A DNA stretch of 64,000 nt, taken from assembly GCF_000214035.2 (NCBI RefSeq), contig NZ_AFHG01000052.1:591964-655963 (forward strand), in the 5' to 3' direction. Below are positions 27,601-35,519 of this stretch, in pieces. Below the pieces are notes generated by a model that was not told the origin of the DNA, searched no databases, and worked only from the letters and a program-made list of their open reading frames with translations. Source of the DNA: Methyloversatilis universalis FAM5. GTDB taxonomy: Bacteria > Pseudomonadota > Gammaproteobacteria > Burkholderiales > Rhodocyclaceae. The position numbers were made by a program, and so were the translations under genes. Each line of letters opens with the position of its first letter. The stretch's first letter is position 1.

Positions 27601-28330
27601 GCACGATGATGGCGTCACCCGCATCCTGATCGGCCAGCGCGACGGCTTCGAAACCATCCATCCGCTCGCTCTCGAACGCGAACAGCGCATCGACAGCCGG
27701 CTCAGCGCCACCGTCGGCATCGGGCTGCACATGCCCGCAACCGAGAACCTCGGCCTGCGCATGGCGGGCATGCGCGACCAGATCGACCTGCGCGCGAACT
27801 ACCGCGTGGCGCGCGACGACCGCATCGGCCTGCAGTTCGGCAGCTACCGCTATCAGGCGCAGAACGGCCTCGACATCGGTCGCGGCCGGCTGTGGCAGGT
27901 GGAGGCTGCGCACGCGATCCGCACCGAACTGCCGGATCTGGAAGTGAGCGCCTATGTGGCCGGATACCAGTTCAGCCGCGCCGACATCGATCTGGCCGAT
28001 GCGCGCGCGGTCGAGGTGCGGCAGCGGCTGTTCGCCGGCAGCGGGCTGGATGCCACCGCGCTGCGGCCGCAGAGTTTCACGCTGCAGGGCGTGCGGCTCA
28101 CCCACAACATCCGGCTGCTGCGCGATTACACGAAGGCGCTGCGGCCTTTCGGCTCGATCGGCGTATCGAACAACAGCGTGGCCGGCGCCGGCTACGACGT
28201 GTCTCTGGGCGTGGCCGGCAGCGTGCTCGGCACCGATCATTTTTCGCTGTCCTGGCGACAGGACAAGGGCGGTGGTGGCATCTTCGCGCGCACCACCGAA
28301 TTCGCACTGCATTACCGACTGTTTTTCTGA
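24605..28330 (+). CDS. pelB: Pel outer-membrane porin and TPR scaffold PelB
   Basis: A 1241-residue protein. An N-terminal transmembrane helix (VLLAIGLLVGVLFTVLF) is followed by a long alpha-solenoid of TPR-like repeats covering about residues 50-900. A C-terminal region of alternating hydrophobic beta strands ends in Phe (HYRLFF), a typical outer-membrane barrel signature. PelB exports Pel across the outer membrane and uses its TPRs to recruit PelA. ATG 24605 lies inside pelA (38-base overlap), so translation is likely coupled. The length is slightly above the P. aeruginosa protein. Confidence 0.92.
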   Translation: MLRRSSYAAASVERPRLVAPHVLLAIGLLVGVLFTVLFPYRALVQYTLNATRGDALTLAYLRNLLRTDPLNPELRLALVRQSIARRDYEQARADLAPLLASPADRETLTEARWVEWTLYESELLSAPPFSARHAELEAQLPQRLRNAVTVDGLTDDNRMSLVQRALSRGQALLALELIATFRRNGDDIDPRLYGQAAAEMLGHGEYEGAARMLLLQRSREPDAAKRRALFLQALRTLQSGNRLDLALDIADRELGELENDTEVMYFLVTLARAANRPDAAARYAKRMLQLSLERQLRRSQFAAAGLDVLPWRVAAGGGPELPFDDRIYTLGYEAFLGNRQLEDAERVAQSAVRQAPDDLRWRERLATVQEWMGKPQEALDQWSQIARRSGREDAWDAVLRLAPGLLDDDALLPALEYRLRQRPHDLRFMGEIVALHERAGRPREAIAFLQRAAGDTPSVAELQMLADLAERAADIELARRTLARLDALLPPDPARAARRAALFILDSRFDDALQVMETAKVAAGDDQRDFWRLYVALAQLVQDDDRARSALERVTRFDDSDAFEQGDLVDLLSDVSPLAAAREAERGWRRFGGSVWFLRTLELYAAAGQPAELARLFGELQQPAQAAQRAEAERSAAFLQRRAQWHLDGGRRVEAFADLSAALKVEPESASVRTTLLWLLIDGNDTRMLRELLARHEQVWARDEALHDALAAAWQALSRPQVALDRYLLPRIGARRDDFLWMMNVADALEQNGDVDRAWRVRQMLWKKERPRLAELGADDVGRLQRQARVRLARTLAPGDAANALLREVMRLDRDPDGRWLPAARELALSAFIDRGEFDAVRGFLWQQYGRSLNRPLWADITAALAQGDVAAVGALLDTWDERLPRYDRVNSARMVGDLRLAQSAAFDTLDAQRDDAPLHLQLSDALLDFSHRFDLDIAQRTLGGVDERQSSATLDMAVAPDLRMSLEFGSITRDRGDNAQFSATPGESGYLLARLAWQHDDGVTRILIGQRDGFETIHPLALEREQRIDSRLSATVGIGLHMPATENLGLRMAGMRDQIDLRANYRVARDDRIGLQFGSYRYQAQNGLDIGRGRLWQVEAAHAIRTELPDLEVSAYVAGYQFSRADIDLADARAVEVRQRLFAGSGLDATALRPQSFTLQGVRLTHNIRLLRDYTKALRPFGSIGVSNNSVAGAGYDVSLGVAGSVLGTDHFSLSWRQDKGGGGIFARTTEFALHYRLFF

Positions 28331-28345
28331 ACCGGGAGCGTTCGC

Positions 28346-28873
28346 ATGAAACACCTGATCAAGCTCTTCTGCGCCCTCGTGGCCTCCGTCGCGCTGTTTT
28401 CCGGCTGCGCGGTGATCGACCATTCGGCCCCGTCGGGCGCGGACAAGTCCGCGCAATGGGTGCTGCTGCCCTTCGGCAACGCGACCGAAACGCCGTTCGC
28501 CGGCCAGCGCGCCGAAGCGGTGACCGAGAATCTGCTGCGCAGCCTGGGCGTGGCCCGGGTGCAGCGCTATCCGGCCAGCCTGCAGAACGACACGCTGTTC
28601 GAGAGCGGCCAGCCCAAGGACGCCGCGCGCGCGCTTGAATGGGCGAAGGAGCAGGGCGCCCGCTATGCGGTGACCGGCACGGTCGATGAGTGGCGCTACA
28701 AGGTGGGCGTCGATGGCGAGCCGGCGGTCGGTGTCGCGCTGCAGATCGTCGAGGTCGACAGCGGTCGCGTGCTGTGGAGCGGTGTCGGTGGCAAGAGCGG
28801 CTGGAGCCGTGAATCGCTGTCCGGTGTGGCGCAGGAACTGATCAAGTCGCTGCTGGTGCCGGCGCTCAAATGA
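28346..28873 (+). CDS. pelC: Pel lipoprotein PelC
   Basis: A 175-residue lipoprotein. The N-terminus MKHLIKLFCALVASVALFSG ends in a lipobox with lipidated Cys21. The mature part (WVLLPFGNATETPFAGQRAE, then ARYAVTGTVDEWRYK and VGVALQIVEVDSGRVLWSG) matches PelC, which forms a ring near the outer membrane guiding Pel to PelB. It is 15 bases after pelB and overlaps pelD by 4 bases (ATGA). Confidence 0.92.
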   Translation: MKHLIKLFCALVASVALFSGCAVIDHSAPSGADKSAQWVLLPFGNATETPFAGQRAEAVTENLLRSLGVARVQRYPASLQNDTLFESGQPKDAARALEWAKEQGARYAVTGTVDEWRYKVGVDGEPAVGVALQIVEVDSGRVLWSGVGGKSGWSRESLSGVAQELIKSLLVPALK

Positions 28874-30264
28874 ACGACGCCCGTTCGCCCGGCGATCGCC
28901 CGCACCTGCGGCGGGTTGCCGAGCCGCTGTGGCGGCGCCTGCTGGCGCGCATCACGCCGACCGGTTCCGGCGCGGGCCCCGCCGCGCTCGCGGAAACCGT
29001 GGCGCTGCCGACGCTGTCGCTGTTGCTGGCCTTCTGGCTGAATCCGCTCGATCCCTTCTTCCTGCGCGCCCAGTTCGCCTGGGTGTGGCTGGGGCCGCTG
29101 CTGGTGGCGCTGCGCTATGGTCCGGTGCCCGGACTGGCAGCCAGCGCGCTGCTGTTTTCCGCCTGGTTCGTGTTCAGCGAAATCGGCGTGGCGCTGGGCG
29201 AACTGCCCAAGCTGTACTTCCTCGGCTGGCTGATCGCGGTCATGATCTGCGGCGAATTCTCCTCGCTGTGGCGCGGCCGGGTGCGGCGTGCCGAAAGCGT
29301 GCAGTCCTATCTAGAACAGCGCCTCGAATACCTGACCCATCAGCACTATCTGCTGCGCCTGTCGCACGACCGGCTGGAGCAGGATCTCATTTCACGCCCG
29401 GTGTCCATGCGCGACGCGCTGGTCGGCCTGCGCGGCCTGGCGGCCTCGCCCGCAGCGATCGGCGAGGCGCTGCCGGGCGCGGCCGATCTGCTGCGACTGG
29501 TGGCGCAGTACTGCCAGATCGAGCGCGCCGCGCTGGTGGCGGTCGATGCCGACGGCCGGCCGGCCGCTGATGCGCCGGCCTGGCTCGGCACCTCCTTCGA
29601 TGTGGACGCTGGCGATCCGCTGGTCCGTTTCGCGCTCGAACACCGCAGGCTGGCCCACGTCGCGCTCGACGGCGGCGGTGCGCCGGCCGGTTCGCGCTAT
29701 CTGGTGGTGGCGCCGCTCACCGGTCTGGGCGGCGACCTGCGCGCGCTGCTGCTGGTTGATCGCATGCCTTTCTTTGCGCTGCATGACGAAACCCTGCAGA
29801 TGCTCAACCTGCTGCTGGGCTATTACGCGGACGGGCTGTCGGCCAGCGCGCTCGCCGCGCCGCTGCGTGCGGAACTGCCGGACTGCCCGCTGGACTTCGC
29901 TTTTGAAATGGCCCGCATGTGGCGGGTACGCGTCGAGTCCGGCGTCAGCAGCGCGCTCGTCATGCTCAGCTTTCCGACGGGCGAGGCGGGGCAGGATCTG
30001 GCGCTGCAGATCGCGCGCATGCAGCGCTCGCTGGACGTGGTGTGGCGGATCGAACGCGCGGACGGTGCCCGCCTGCTCACGCTGATGCCGCTGGCCGGCC
30101 CGGCCGCGGTCGAAGGCTATCTGGCGCGCATCGACAACTGGCTTACCCAGCATCGCGGCGGCGGACTGGACCACTGCCGGGTGGACAGCCGCACCCGCAT
30201 GCTGGATCAGGAGGCGCCGGCCGAACTGCTGGCCCGTCTGCTCGGGGCGCGCAATGGGCAGTAG
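28870..30264 (+). CDS. pelD: Cyclic-di-GMP receptor PelD
   Basis: A 464-residue inner-membrane protein. About four N-terminal helices (residues roughly 35-120) lead to a short coiled coil, a GAF domain and a degenerate GGDEF domain with no GGDEF signature. An RxxD inhibitory-site motif, RSLD at residues 386-389, matches the c-di-GMP-binding site known in P. aeruginosa PelD, so polymer synthesis is probably activated by c-di-GMP. ATGA overlap with pelC and an 11-base overlap with pelE support coupled translation. Confidence 0.93.
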   Translation: MNDARSPGDRPHLRRVAEPLWRRLLARITPTGSGAGPAALAETVALPTLSLLLAFWLNPLDPFFLRAQFAWVWLGPLLVALRYGPVPGLAASALLFSAWFVFSEIGVALGELPKLYFLGWLIAVMICGEFSSLWRGRVRRAESVQSYLEQRLEYLTHQHYLLRLSHDRLEQDLISRPVSMRDALVGLRGLAASPAAIGEALPGAADLLRLVAQYCQIERAALVAVDADGRPAADAPAWLGTSFDVDAGDPLVRFALEHRRLAHVALDGGGAPAGSRYLVVAPLTGLGGDLRALLLVDRMPFFALHDETLQMLNLLLGYYADGLSASALAAPLRAELPDCPLDFAFEMARMWRVRVESGVSSALVMLSFPTGEAGQDLALQIARMQRSLDVVWRIERADGARLLTLMPLAGPAAVEGYLARIDNWLTQHRGGGLDHCRVDSRTRMLDQEAPAELLARLLGARNGQ

Positions 30265-31255
30265 CAAGCTCGCGCTGGCCGCGCTGCTGGCCGAACTCGC
30301 CGCCTTCTACGGCCTGGGCCACATCGAGTCGCCCGACCTCGCGCTGTCCGCCTATCTGGCCGCCCATGCGCCGGCCAGCCTGCTGCTGGCGCTGGCAGTC
30401 TATCTGCTGATTCCGCTGGCGCGCTCCAAGCCGCGGCTGAGCGTGCTGTCGCTGCTGTTCTGCTGCATCTTCTTCGTGCCGGTGCTCGGCTTCGTCGGCG
30501 TGCTGGTCGGTGCGCTGGTGCGCCACCTGCTGCCGCGGCTGGAGGCTCCCAGCCGCTTTTCGGCGGTGCGGCTGCCGGATCTGGACATTCACGAAAGCAG
30601 CCAGAAATCCGGCGCCGGTTTCCGTCAGGCCGGCGTGCGCCAGTTCCTGAAGAACGAGCGGGCGCCGGTGCCGCAGCGGCTGCGCGCCATGGTGGCGCTG
30701 TCGCACGCGCCGTCGCGCATCGGCTCGCCGGTGCTGCGCGAACTGCTGGGCGACGCCGAGGACGACCTGCGCCTGCTGGCCTACGGTCTGCTCGACAACC
30801 GCGAGAAACGGCTCAACGCGGACATCCACGCCGCGCGCCAGAAGCTGGCCGCCTGCCGCAGCGACGACGAACGCGGCCGGGTGGCGCAGCAGCTCGCCGC
30901 GCTGTACTGGGAGCTGATCTATCAGGGGCTGGTGCAGGGCGATCTGCTCGACTACGCGGTCGGCGAGGCGCTGCGCCACACCGAAACTGCGCTGGCCGCG
31001 CTGCGCGAAGACCCGGCGCTGCATCTGCAGCACGGCCGCCTGCTGCAGCAGATGGGCCGGCTGGACGAGGCGGATGCCGCCTATCAGCGGGCGCGCGAAC
31101 TGGGTCTGCCGGCCTCACGCGTGGTGCCCTATCTGGCGGAACTGGCGTTCGCGCGGCGAGACTTCGCGCGCGTGCGGGCGCTGCTGCAGTCCATGCAGGA
31201 CTGGGAAGGGCTGTCGCGGCTGGAGCCGGTGCTGAAATTCTGGGGGCAGGCATGA
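30254..31255 (+). CDS. pelE: Pel inner-membrane TPR protein PelE
   Basis: A 333-residue protein with two or three N-terminal helices (residues about 5-95) and a cytoplasmic region ending in TPR-like repeats (LHLQHGRLLQQMGRLDEADA). PelE links PelD and PelG to the glycosyltransferase PelF in the synthase complex. It overlaps pelD by 11 bases and pelF by 4 (ATGA). Confidence 0.9.
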   Translation: MGSSKLALAALLAELAAFYGLGHIESPDLALSAYLAAHAPASLLLALAVYLLIPLARSKPRLSVLSLLFCCIFFVPVLGFVGVLVGALVRHLLPRLEAPSRFSAVRLPDLDIHESSQKSGAGFRQAGVRQFLKNERAPVPQRLRAMVALSHAPSRIGSPVLRELLGDAEDDLRLLAYGLLDNREKRLNADIHAARQKLAACRSDDERGRVAQQLAALYWELIYQGLVQGDLLDYAVGEALRHTETALAALREDPALHLQHGRLLQQMGRLDEADAAYQRARELGLPASRVVPYLAELAFARRDFARVRALLQSMQDWEGLSRLEPVLKFWGQA

Positions 31256-32832
31256 GCGAAGTCGTCCGCCGAGCGCCGGAAGGGGTCGATGTCGCGCTGC
31301 TGCTCGAGGGCACTTTCCCCTATGTGGCGGGCGGGGTATCGAGCTGGGTGAACCAGATCATCCGCGCATTTCCGGACCTGCGCTTCGGCGTGGTGTTCAT
31401 CGGCAGCCGGCACGGCGATTACGGCGACATGCGCTATGCGCTGCCGGACAACGTGGTGCATCTGGAAACCCACTACCTGCATGACGATCTCGGCACGGTG
31501 GCCACCGCGCACGAGCGCAAGCGCGGGCTGAAGGGAGACGCGGGCGCCTTCGCGCAGATGGCGGCGCTGCACGACGCCTTCCGTCGCGGCGCTGATCCGG
31601 ATGTGCTGTCGCTGTTCGGCGAAGCCTGCCGCGACATCGCGCCGGGCGGCCGCATCGATCTGGAGGCCTTCCTGCGCAGCGAGGCGTCGTGGGAGGTGGT
31701 GACCGATCGCTACCGCACCTACTGCAGCGACCCCAGCTTCGTCGACTACTTCTGGACCGTGCGCATCATGCACCAGCCCTTGTGGCAGCTGGCCCGCATC
31801 GCGCACACGCTGGTGCCGGCGCGGGTCTATCACAGCGTGTCTACCGGTTACGCCGGCTTCCTCGGCGCGCTGCTGGCGCAATCGACCGGCCGGCCGCTGG
31901 TGCTGTCCGAACACGGCATCTACACCAAGGAACGCAAGATCGACCTGTACCAGAACGAGTGGATACGGGACAACCGCAACGTGTTCCAGAAGGACGCGTC
32001 CGAACTGAGCTATTTCCGCCAGCTCTGGATACGTTTCTTCGAGTGGCTGGGCCGGCTCACCTACGCGGCGGCCGATCCCATCGTCGCGCTGTACGAAACC
32101 AACCGGCTGCGTCAGGTTGCGGACGGCGCCGACGCGGCGCGCACCCGCAACATTCCGAATGGCGTGAACATCGGCCGGCTGGCGCCGCTGCGCGCGCAGC
32201 GGCCGGCCGACGCGCCGCCGGTGCTGTGCCTGATCGGCCGCGTGGTGCCGATCAAGGACATCAAGACCTTCGTGCGCGCGATGCGCCGGGTGGTGAACCG
32301 GATGCCCGAAGCTCAGGGCTGGATCGCCGGCCCGGCGGACGAGGATCCGGCCTACGCGGAGGAGTGTCGCAATCTGGTCGACAGTCTGGGTCTGACCGAC
32401 AACGTGCGCTTTCTGGGCATGCAGAAGATCGACGAGCTGATGCCGAAGATCGGGCTGGTGGTGCTGTCGTCGATTTCCGAGGCGCTGCCGCTGGTGCTGC
32501 TGGAAGGGTTTGCCGCCGGCGTGCCGGCGGTGGCCACCGACGTCGGCTCCTGCCGCCAGCTCATGTACGGGCTGGGCGCGGAGGACGAGGCGCTGGGCGC
32601 CGCCGGCCGGGTGGTAGGCATCGCCGATCCGCAGTCGCTGGCCGACGCCGCGCTGGAACTGCTCAATGACGGCGCCGCCTGGCAGGCGGCGCAGCAGGCG
32701 GGCATCGCACGGGTCGAGCGCTACTACGCCGACACGCTGATGTTCGACCGCTACCGTGAGGTCTATGCCGGGGCATTCGAGCACGACACGCGCCGTGCCG
32801 GCGGCTGCCCCTTCGGACACGGAGCGCGCTGA
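31252..32832 (+). CDS. pelF: Pel glycosyltransferase PelF
   Basis: A 526-residue GT4-type cytosolic glycosyltransferase. N-terminal VALLLEGTFPYVAGGVSSWV is the PelF hallmark. The C-terminal domain has LCLIGRVVPIKDIKTFVRAM and the nucleotide-sugar motif SSISEALPLVLLEGFAAGVP (E-x7-E). It polymerises GalNAc-rich Pel using UDP-sugars. TGATG overlap with pelG. Confidence 0.94.
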   Translation: MSEVVRRAPEGVDVALLLEGTFPYVAGGVSSWVNQIIRAFPDLRFGVVFIGSRHGDYGDMRYALPDNVVHLETHYLHDDLGTVATAHERKRGLKGDAGAFAQMAALHDAFRRGADPDVLSLFGEACRDIAPGGRIDLEAFLRSEASWEVVTDRYRTYCSDPSFVDYFWTVRIMHQPLWQLARIAHTLVPARVYHSVSTGYAGFLGALLAQSTGRPLVLSEHGIYTKERKIDLYQNEWIRDNRNVFQKDASELSYFRQLWIRFFEWLGRLTYAAADPIVALYETNRLRQVADGADAARTRNIPNGVNIGRLAPLRAQRPADAPPVLCLIGRVVPIKDIKTFVRAMRRVVNRMPEAQGWIAGPADEDPAYAEECRNLVDSLGLTDNVRFLGMQKIDELMPKIGLVVLSSISEALPLVLLEGFAAGVPAVATDVGSCRQLMYGLGAEDEALGAAGRVVGIADPQSLADAALELLNDGAAWQAAQQAGIARVERYYADTLMFDRYREVYAGAFEHDTRRAGGCPFGHGAR

Positions 32833-34202
32833 TGGCCGGCATCGGTTTCGAACTGCGCAAACTGCTGAAGAAGGACAGCCTGCTCGGGCTGGTGCAGGCC
32901 TACAGCTATGCCGGCGTGATCGGCTCCGGACCGTGGGTGCTGTCCATCGTCGGCATCCTGATGGTGGGTCTGCTGTCGCGCGCGGTGGTGGTGCCGGAAT
33001 TCCTGATCACCCAGTTCCAGGTGTCGGTCACCTATCTGATCTCGAGTTCGCTCATCCTGACCGGGCTGGTGCAACTGGCCTTCACCCGCTTCATTTCGGA
33101 CCGCCTGTTCGAGAAGCGCGACGATCTGGTCATGTCCAACTTCAACGGCCTGCTGCTGTGGGTGATCGGCGTGGCCGGCGTGCTCGGGCTGATGCTGGCA
33201 TTCACGCTGTTCGCCGGGCTGCCGGTCATCTACCGGCTGCTCATGCTGTCCGGCTTCGTGCTGCTGTGTGGCATCTGGGTCGCCACCATTTTCCTGTCCG
33301 GCCTCAAGATGTACCGCGCCATTCTGCTGCTGTACGCGCTGGGTTATGCGGTCACCGTCATCACCGCGCTGCTGGCGCGCCCCTGGGGGCTGGAAGGCCT
33401 GCTCGGCGGCTTCGTGCTGGGCCATTTCGTGCTGTTCATCGGCATGTGGCTCATCACCGCCTGGCACTACCGCTCGCGGGTCACGATTTCGTACGAGTTT
33501 TCGCGCGCGGAAACCCGTTACCCCTCGCTCATGCTGATTGGCCTCTTGTACAACCTCGGCGTCTGGGTGGACAAGTTCATGTTCTGGAGCTGGCAGGAAA
33601 CGTCGGACGCCATCATCGGGCCGCTGCGCGCGTCGGTCATCTACGACTTGCCGGTGTTCATGGCCTATCTGTCCATCATTCCGGGCATGGCGGTGTTTCT
33701 GGTGCGCATCGAAACCGATTTCGTCGAGTACTACGACCGCTTCTTCGACGCGGTGCGCACCGGCGGTTCGCTCGAATACATCGAGGACATGCGCGACGAA
33801 ATGGTGCTGTCGATACGTCAGGGCCTGGCGGAGATCGGCAAGATACAGACGCTGGCCATGCTGGCCGCCATCGTCGCCGGTCCGGCGGTGTTCGCGGTGC
33901 TGGACATTTCGGAGCTGAACCTGCCGCTGCTCTACATCCAGACCCTGGCCGCCAGCCTGCAGGTCGGGCTGCTGGCGCTGCTGAACGTGTTCTTCTACCT
34001 CGACCAGCGGCGCATCATCCTCGCGCTGTGCGGCTTCTTCTGCCTGTCCAATATCGCTTTCACCGCGCTGTCGTTCAAGCTGGGCGCCAGCTTCTACGGC
34101 TACGGCTATGCGCTGTCGGTGCTGCTCACGCTGATGCTGGGCCTGTGGACGCTGGACCGGAAGCTGGGGCGGCTGGAGTACGAAACCTTCATGCTGCAGT
34201 AG
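32832..34202 (+). CDS. pelG: Pel inner-membrane transporter PelG
   Basis: A 456-residue membrane protein with about 12 helices, of the polysaccharide-transporter (MOP) superfamily. It starts MAGIGFELRKLLKKDSLLGL, the PelG signature, and contains SGLKMYRAILLLYALGYAV. It forms the inner-membrane passage of the Pel synthase with PelD and PelE. It is the last pel gene; transcription probably ends in the inverted repeat beginning 5 bases after the stop. Confidence 0.94.
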   Translation: MAGIGFELRKLLKKDSLLGLVQAYSYAGVIGSGPWVLSIVGILMVGLLSRAVVVPEFLITQFQVSVTYLISSSLILTGLVQLAFTRFISDRLFEKRDDLVMSNFNGLLLWVIGVAGVLGLMLAFTLFAGLPVIYRLLMLSGFVLLCGIWVATIFLSGLKMYRAILLLYALGYAVTVITALLARPWGLEGLLGGFVLGHFVLFIGMWLITAWHYRSRVTISYEFSRAETRYPSLMLIGLLYNLGVWVDKFMFWSWQETSDAIIGPLRASVIYDLPVFMAYLSIIPGMAVFLVRIETDFVEYYDRFFDAVRTGGSLEYIEDMRDEMVLSIRQGLAEIGKIQTLAMLAAIVAGPAVFAVLDISELNLPLLYIQTLAASLQVGLLALLNVFFYLDQRRIILALCGFFCLSNIAFTALSFKLGASFYGYGYALSVLLTLMLGLWTLDRKLGRLEYETFMLQ

Positions 34203-34206
34203 AGAG

Positions 34207-34285
34207 GCAAGCTGCAAGATTCAAGCGGCAAGGTTCAAGACGCGCAGGCTCCGTATTGTCTTGCCGCTTGAATCTTGCAGCTTGC
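34207..34285. repeat. 26-bp perfect inverted repeat between convergent pelG and rsgA
   Basis: Arms at 34207-34232 and 34260-34285 are perfectly complementary (core AAGCTGCAAGATTCAAGC) with a 27-base spacer. The left arm also contains a degenerate direct repeat, GCAAGATTCAAGCG then GCAAGGTTCAAGAC. Local composition is less GC-rich than the flanks. It fills nearly all of the intergenic space. It may be a bidirectional terminator or a REP/MITE-like element. Confidence 0.85.
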
Positions 34286-34288
34286 AGC

Positions 34289-35173
34289 TCAGTACTGCGG
34301 GGCGGCTGCCGTGGTGATTTCGTGGCGCAGCAGGTGGTACAGCGCCAGCCGATCGGGCGCGACGTGATCGCGCAGGCCGCAGCCCGGCTCGCTGTCGTGC
34401 GCGCAGTCGCGGAAGCGGCAGCTGCCGAGATGGGCGCGGAAATCCGGGAAAGCCTGTTCGAGATCGTTCACGTCGAGCTGGGCCAGGCCGAATTCCTGCA
34501 GGCCCGGACTGTCGATCAGCGCGCCGCCGCCGGCGAGGTCGTACAGCTTGGCGTAGGTGGTGGTGTGCTTGCCCGAATCGAGCGCCTGCGACACTTCGCG
34601 CGTCGCGGCCCGGGCGTCCGGCACCAGCGCATTGACCAGCGTCGATTTGCCCATGCCGGACTGGCCGGTGAAGACCGCAGTGCGGCCGGCAAGGTGGGGG
34701 CGCAGTGCGTCCGCCCCCTGCAGCGCGCTCAGTTCAAGGACGTTGTAGCCCAGGCGGCGGAAAGGTTCGAGCGCGGCGCGGGCGGCCGGCAGTGCCGCGG
34801 TCAGGTCGCACTTGTTCAGCACGATGAGCGCGTCGACCTGCTGCGCGTCGCAGGCCACCAGGATGCGCGCCACCAGTTCCGGGCTGAACGACGGTTCGGT
34901 GGCCACCACGATGGCGACCAGATCCACATTGGCGGCCACCATCTTCTGCTTCCACATGTCCTTGCGGTAGAGCAGGCTGGTGCGCGGCAGCACTTCGGCG
35001 ATGCGCGCCTGGTCCTCGCCCTGGATGTCGAGCAGCACGCGGTCGCCGCAGGCGATGTCCGATTTCTTGCCGCGCGGGAAGGCCTGCAGTTCGCGGCCGT
35101 CCTCCAGCCGGGCGACGTAGTGCCGGCCGTGGGCCGACACGATGCGGGCGGCCGGCTGGGCGGTCTTCTTCAA
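34289..35173 (-). CDS. rsgA: Ribosome small-subunit biogenesis GTPase RsgA
   Basis: A 294-residue circularly permuted GTPase. In order: an OB-fold (ARLEDGRELQAFPRGKK), LNKCDL (the G4 motif), GQSGMGKSTLVNAL (P-loop, G1), LIDSPGLQEFGL (G3), and a zinc site CRFRDCAHDSEPGC. It matures the 30S subunit. No ATG is available: the best start is TTG 35173, 4 bases after the phhB stop, with GTG 35140 as alternative. The close spacing implies translational coupling to phhB. Confidence 0.92.
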   Translation of the reverse strand: MKKTAQPAARIVSAHGRHYVARLEDGRELQAFPRGKKSDIACGDRVLLDIQGEDQARIAEVLPRTSLLYRKDMWKQKMVAANVDLVAIVVATEPSFSPELVARILVACDAQQVDALIVLNKCDLTAALPAARAALEPFRRLGYNVLELSALQGADALRPHLAGRTAVFTGQSGMGKSTLVNALVPDARAATREVSQALDSGKHTTTYAKLYDLAGGGALIDSPGLQEFGLAQLDVNDLEQAFPDFRAHLGSCRFRDCAHDSEPGCGLRDHVAPDRLALYHLLRHEITTAAAPQY

Positions 35174-35177
35174 GCCG

Positions 35178-35516
35178 TCAGCCGGCGTCGCGCATCGCTT
35201 CGATGCGGGCGGCGCAGATGAGGTCGTTGATCGAAATGCTGCGCACGCTGTGGGTGGTGAACACCACGCGCACGCGGTTGGCGCCGAACATGATGTCCGG
35301 GTGGTGGTCCTGCGACTTCGCGATCGCGGCAACCTGATTCACGAAGTTCACCACCTGATCGTAGTCGCCGAACTGGAAGTCCTTCGCCAGGTGCTTGTCG
35401 ACCTCTATCCAGCCGTGCAGGTCCTTCAGGGCCAGGGCGAGCGCTTCGCCCTCGATGCGGCGGTGCGCGCCCTTCTGCGGCGCGCACTGCTGTTGTGCAA
35501 GTTCTTGTCGGGTCAT
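35178..35516 (-). CDS. phhB: 4a-hydroxytetrahydrobiopterin dehydratase
   Basis: A 112-residue pterin-4a-carbinolamine dehydratase with the catalytic HHPD motif (KSQDHHPDIMFG) and a C-terminal INDLICAARIEAM helix. It regenerates pterin cofactor after aromatic hydroxylation. No phenylalanine hydroxylase is in the window. It lies 3 bases after the M48 protease stop and 4 bases before rsgA, forming a three-gene leftward operon. Confidence 0.9.
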   Translation of the reverse strand: MTRQELAQQQCAPQKGAHRRIEGEALALALKDLHGWIEVDKHLAKDFQFGDYDQVVNFVNQVAAIAKSQDHHPDIMFGANRVRVVFTTHSVRSISINDLICAARIEAMRDAG

Positions 35517-35519
35517 GGA

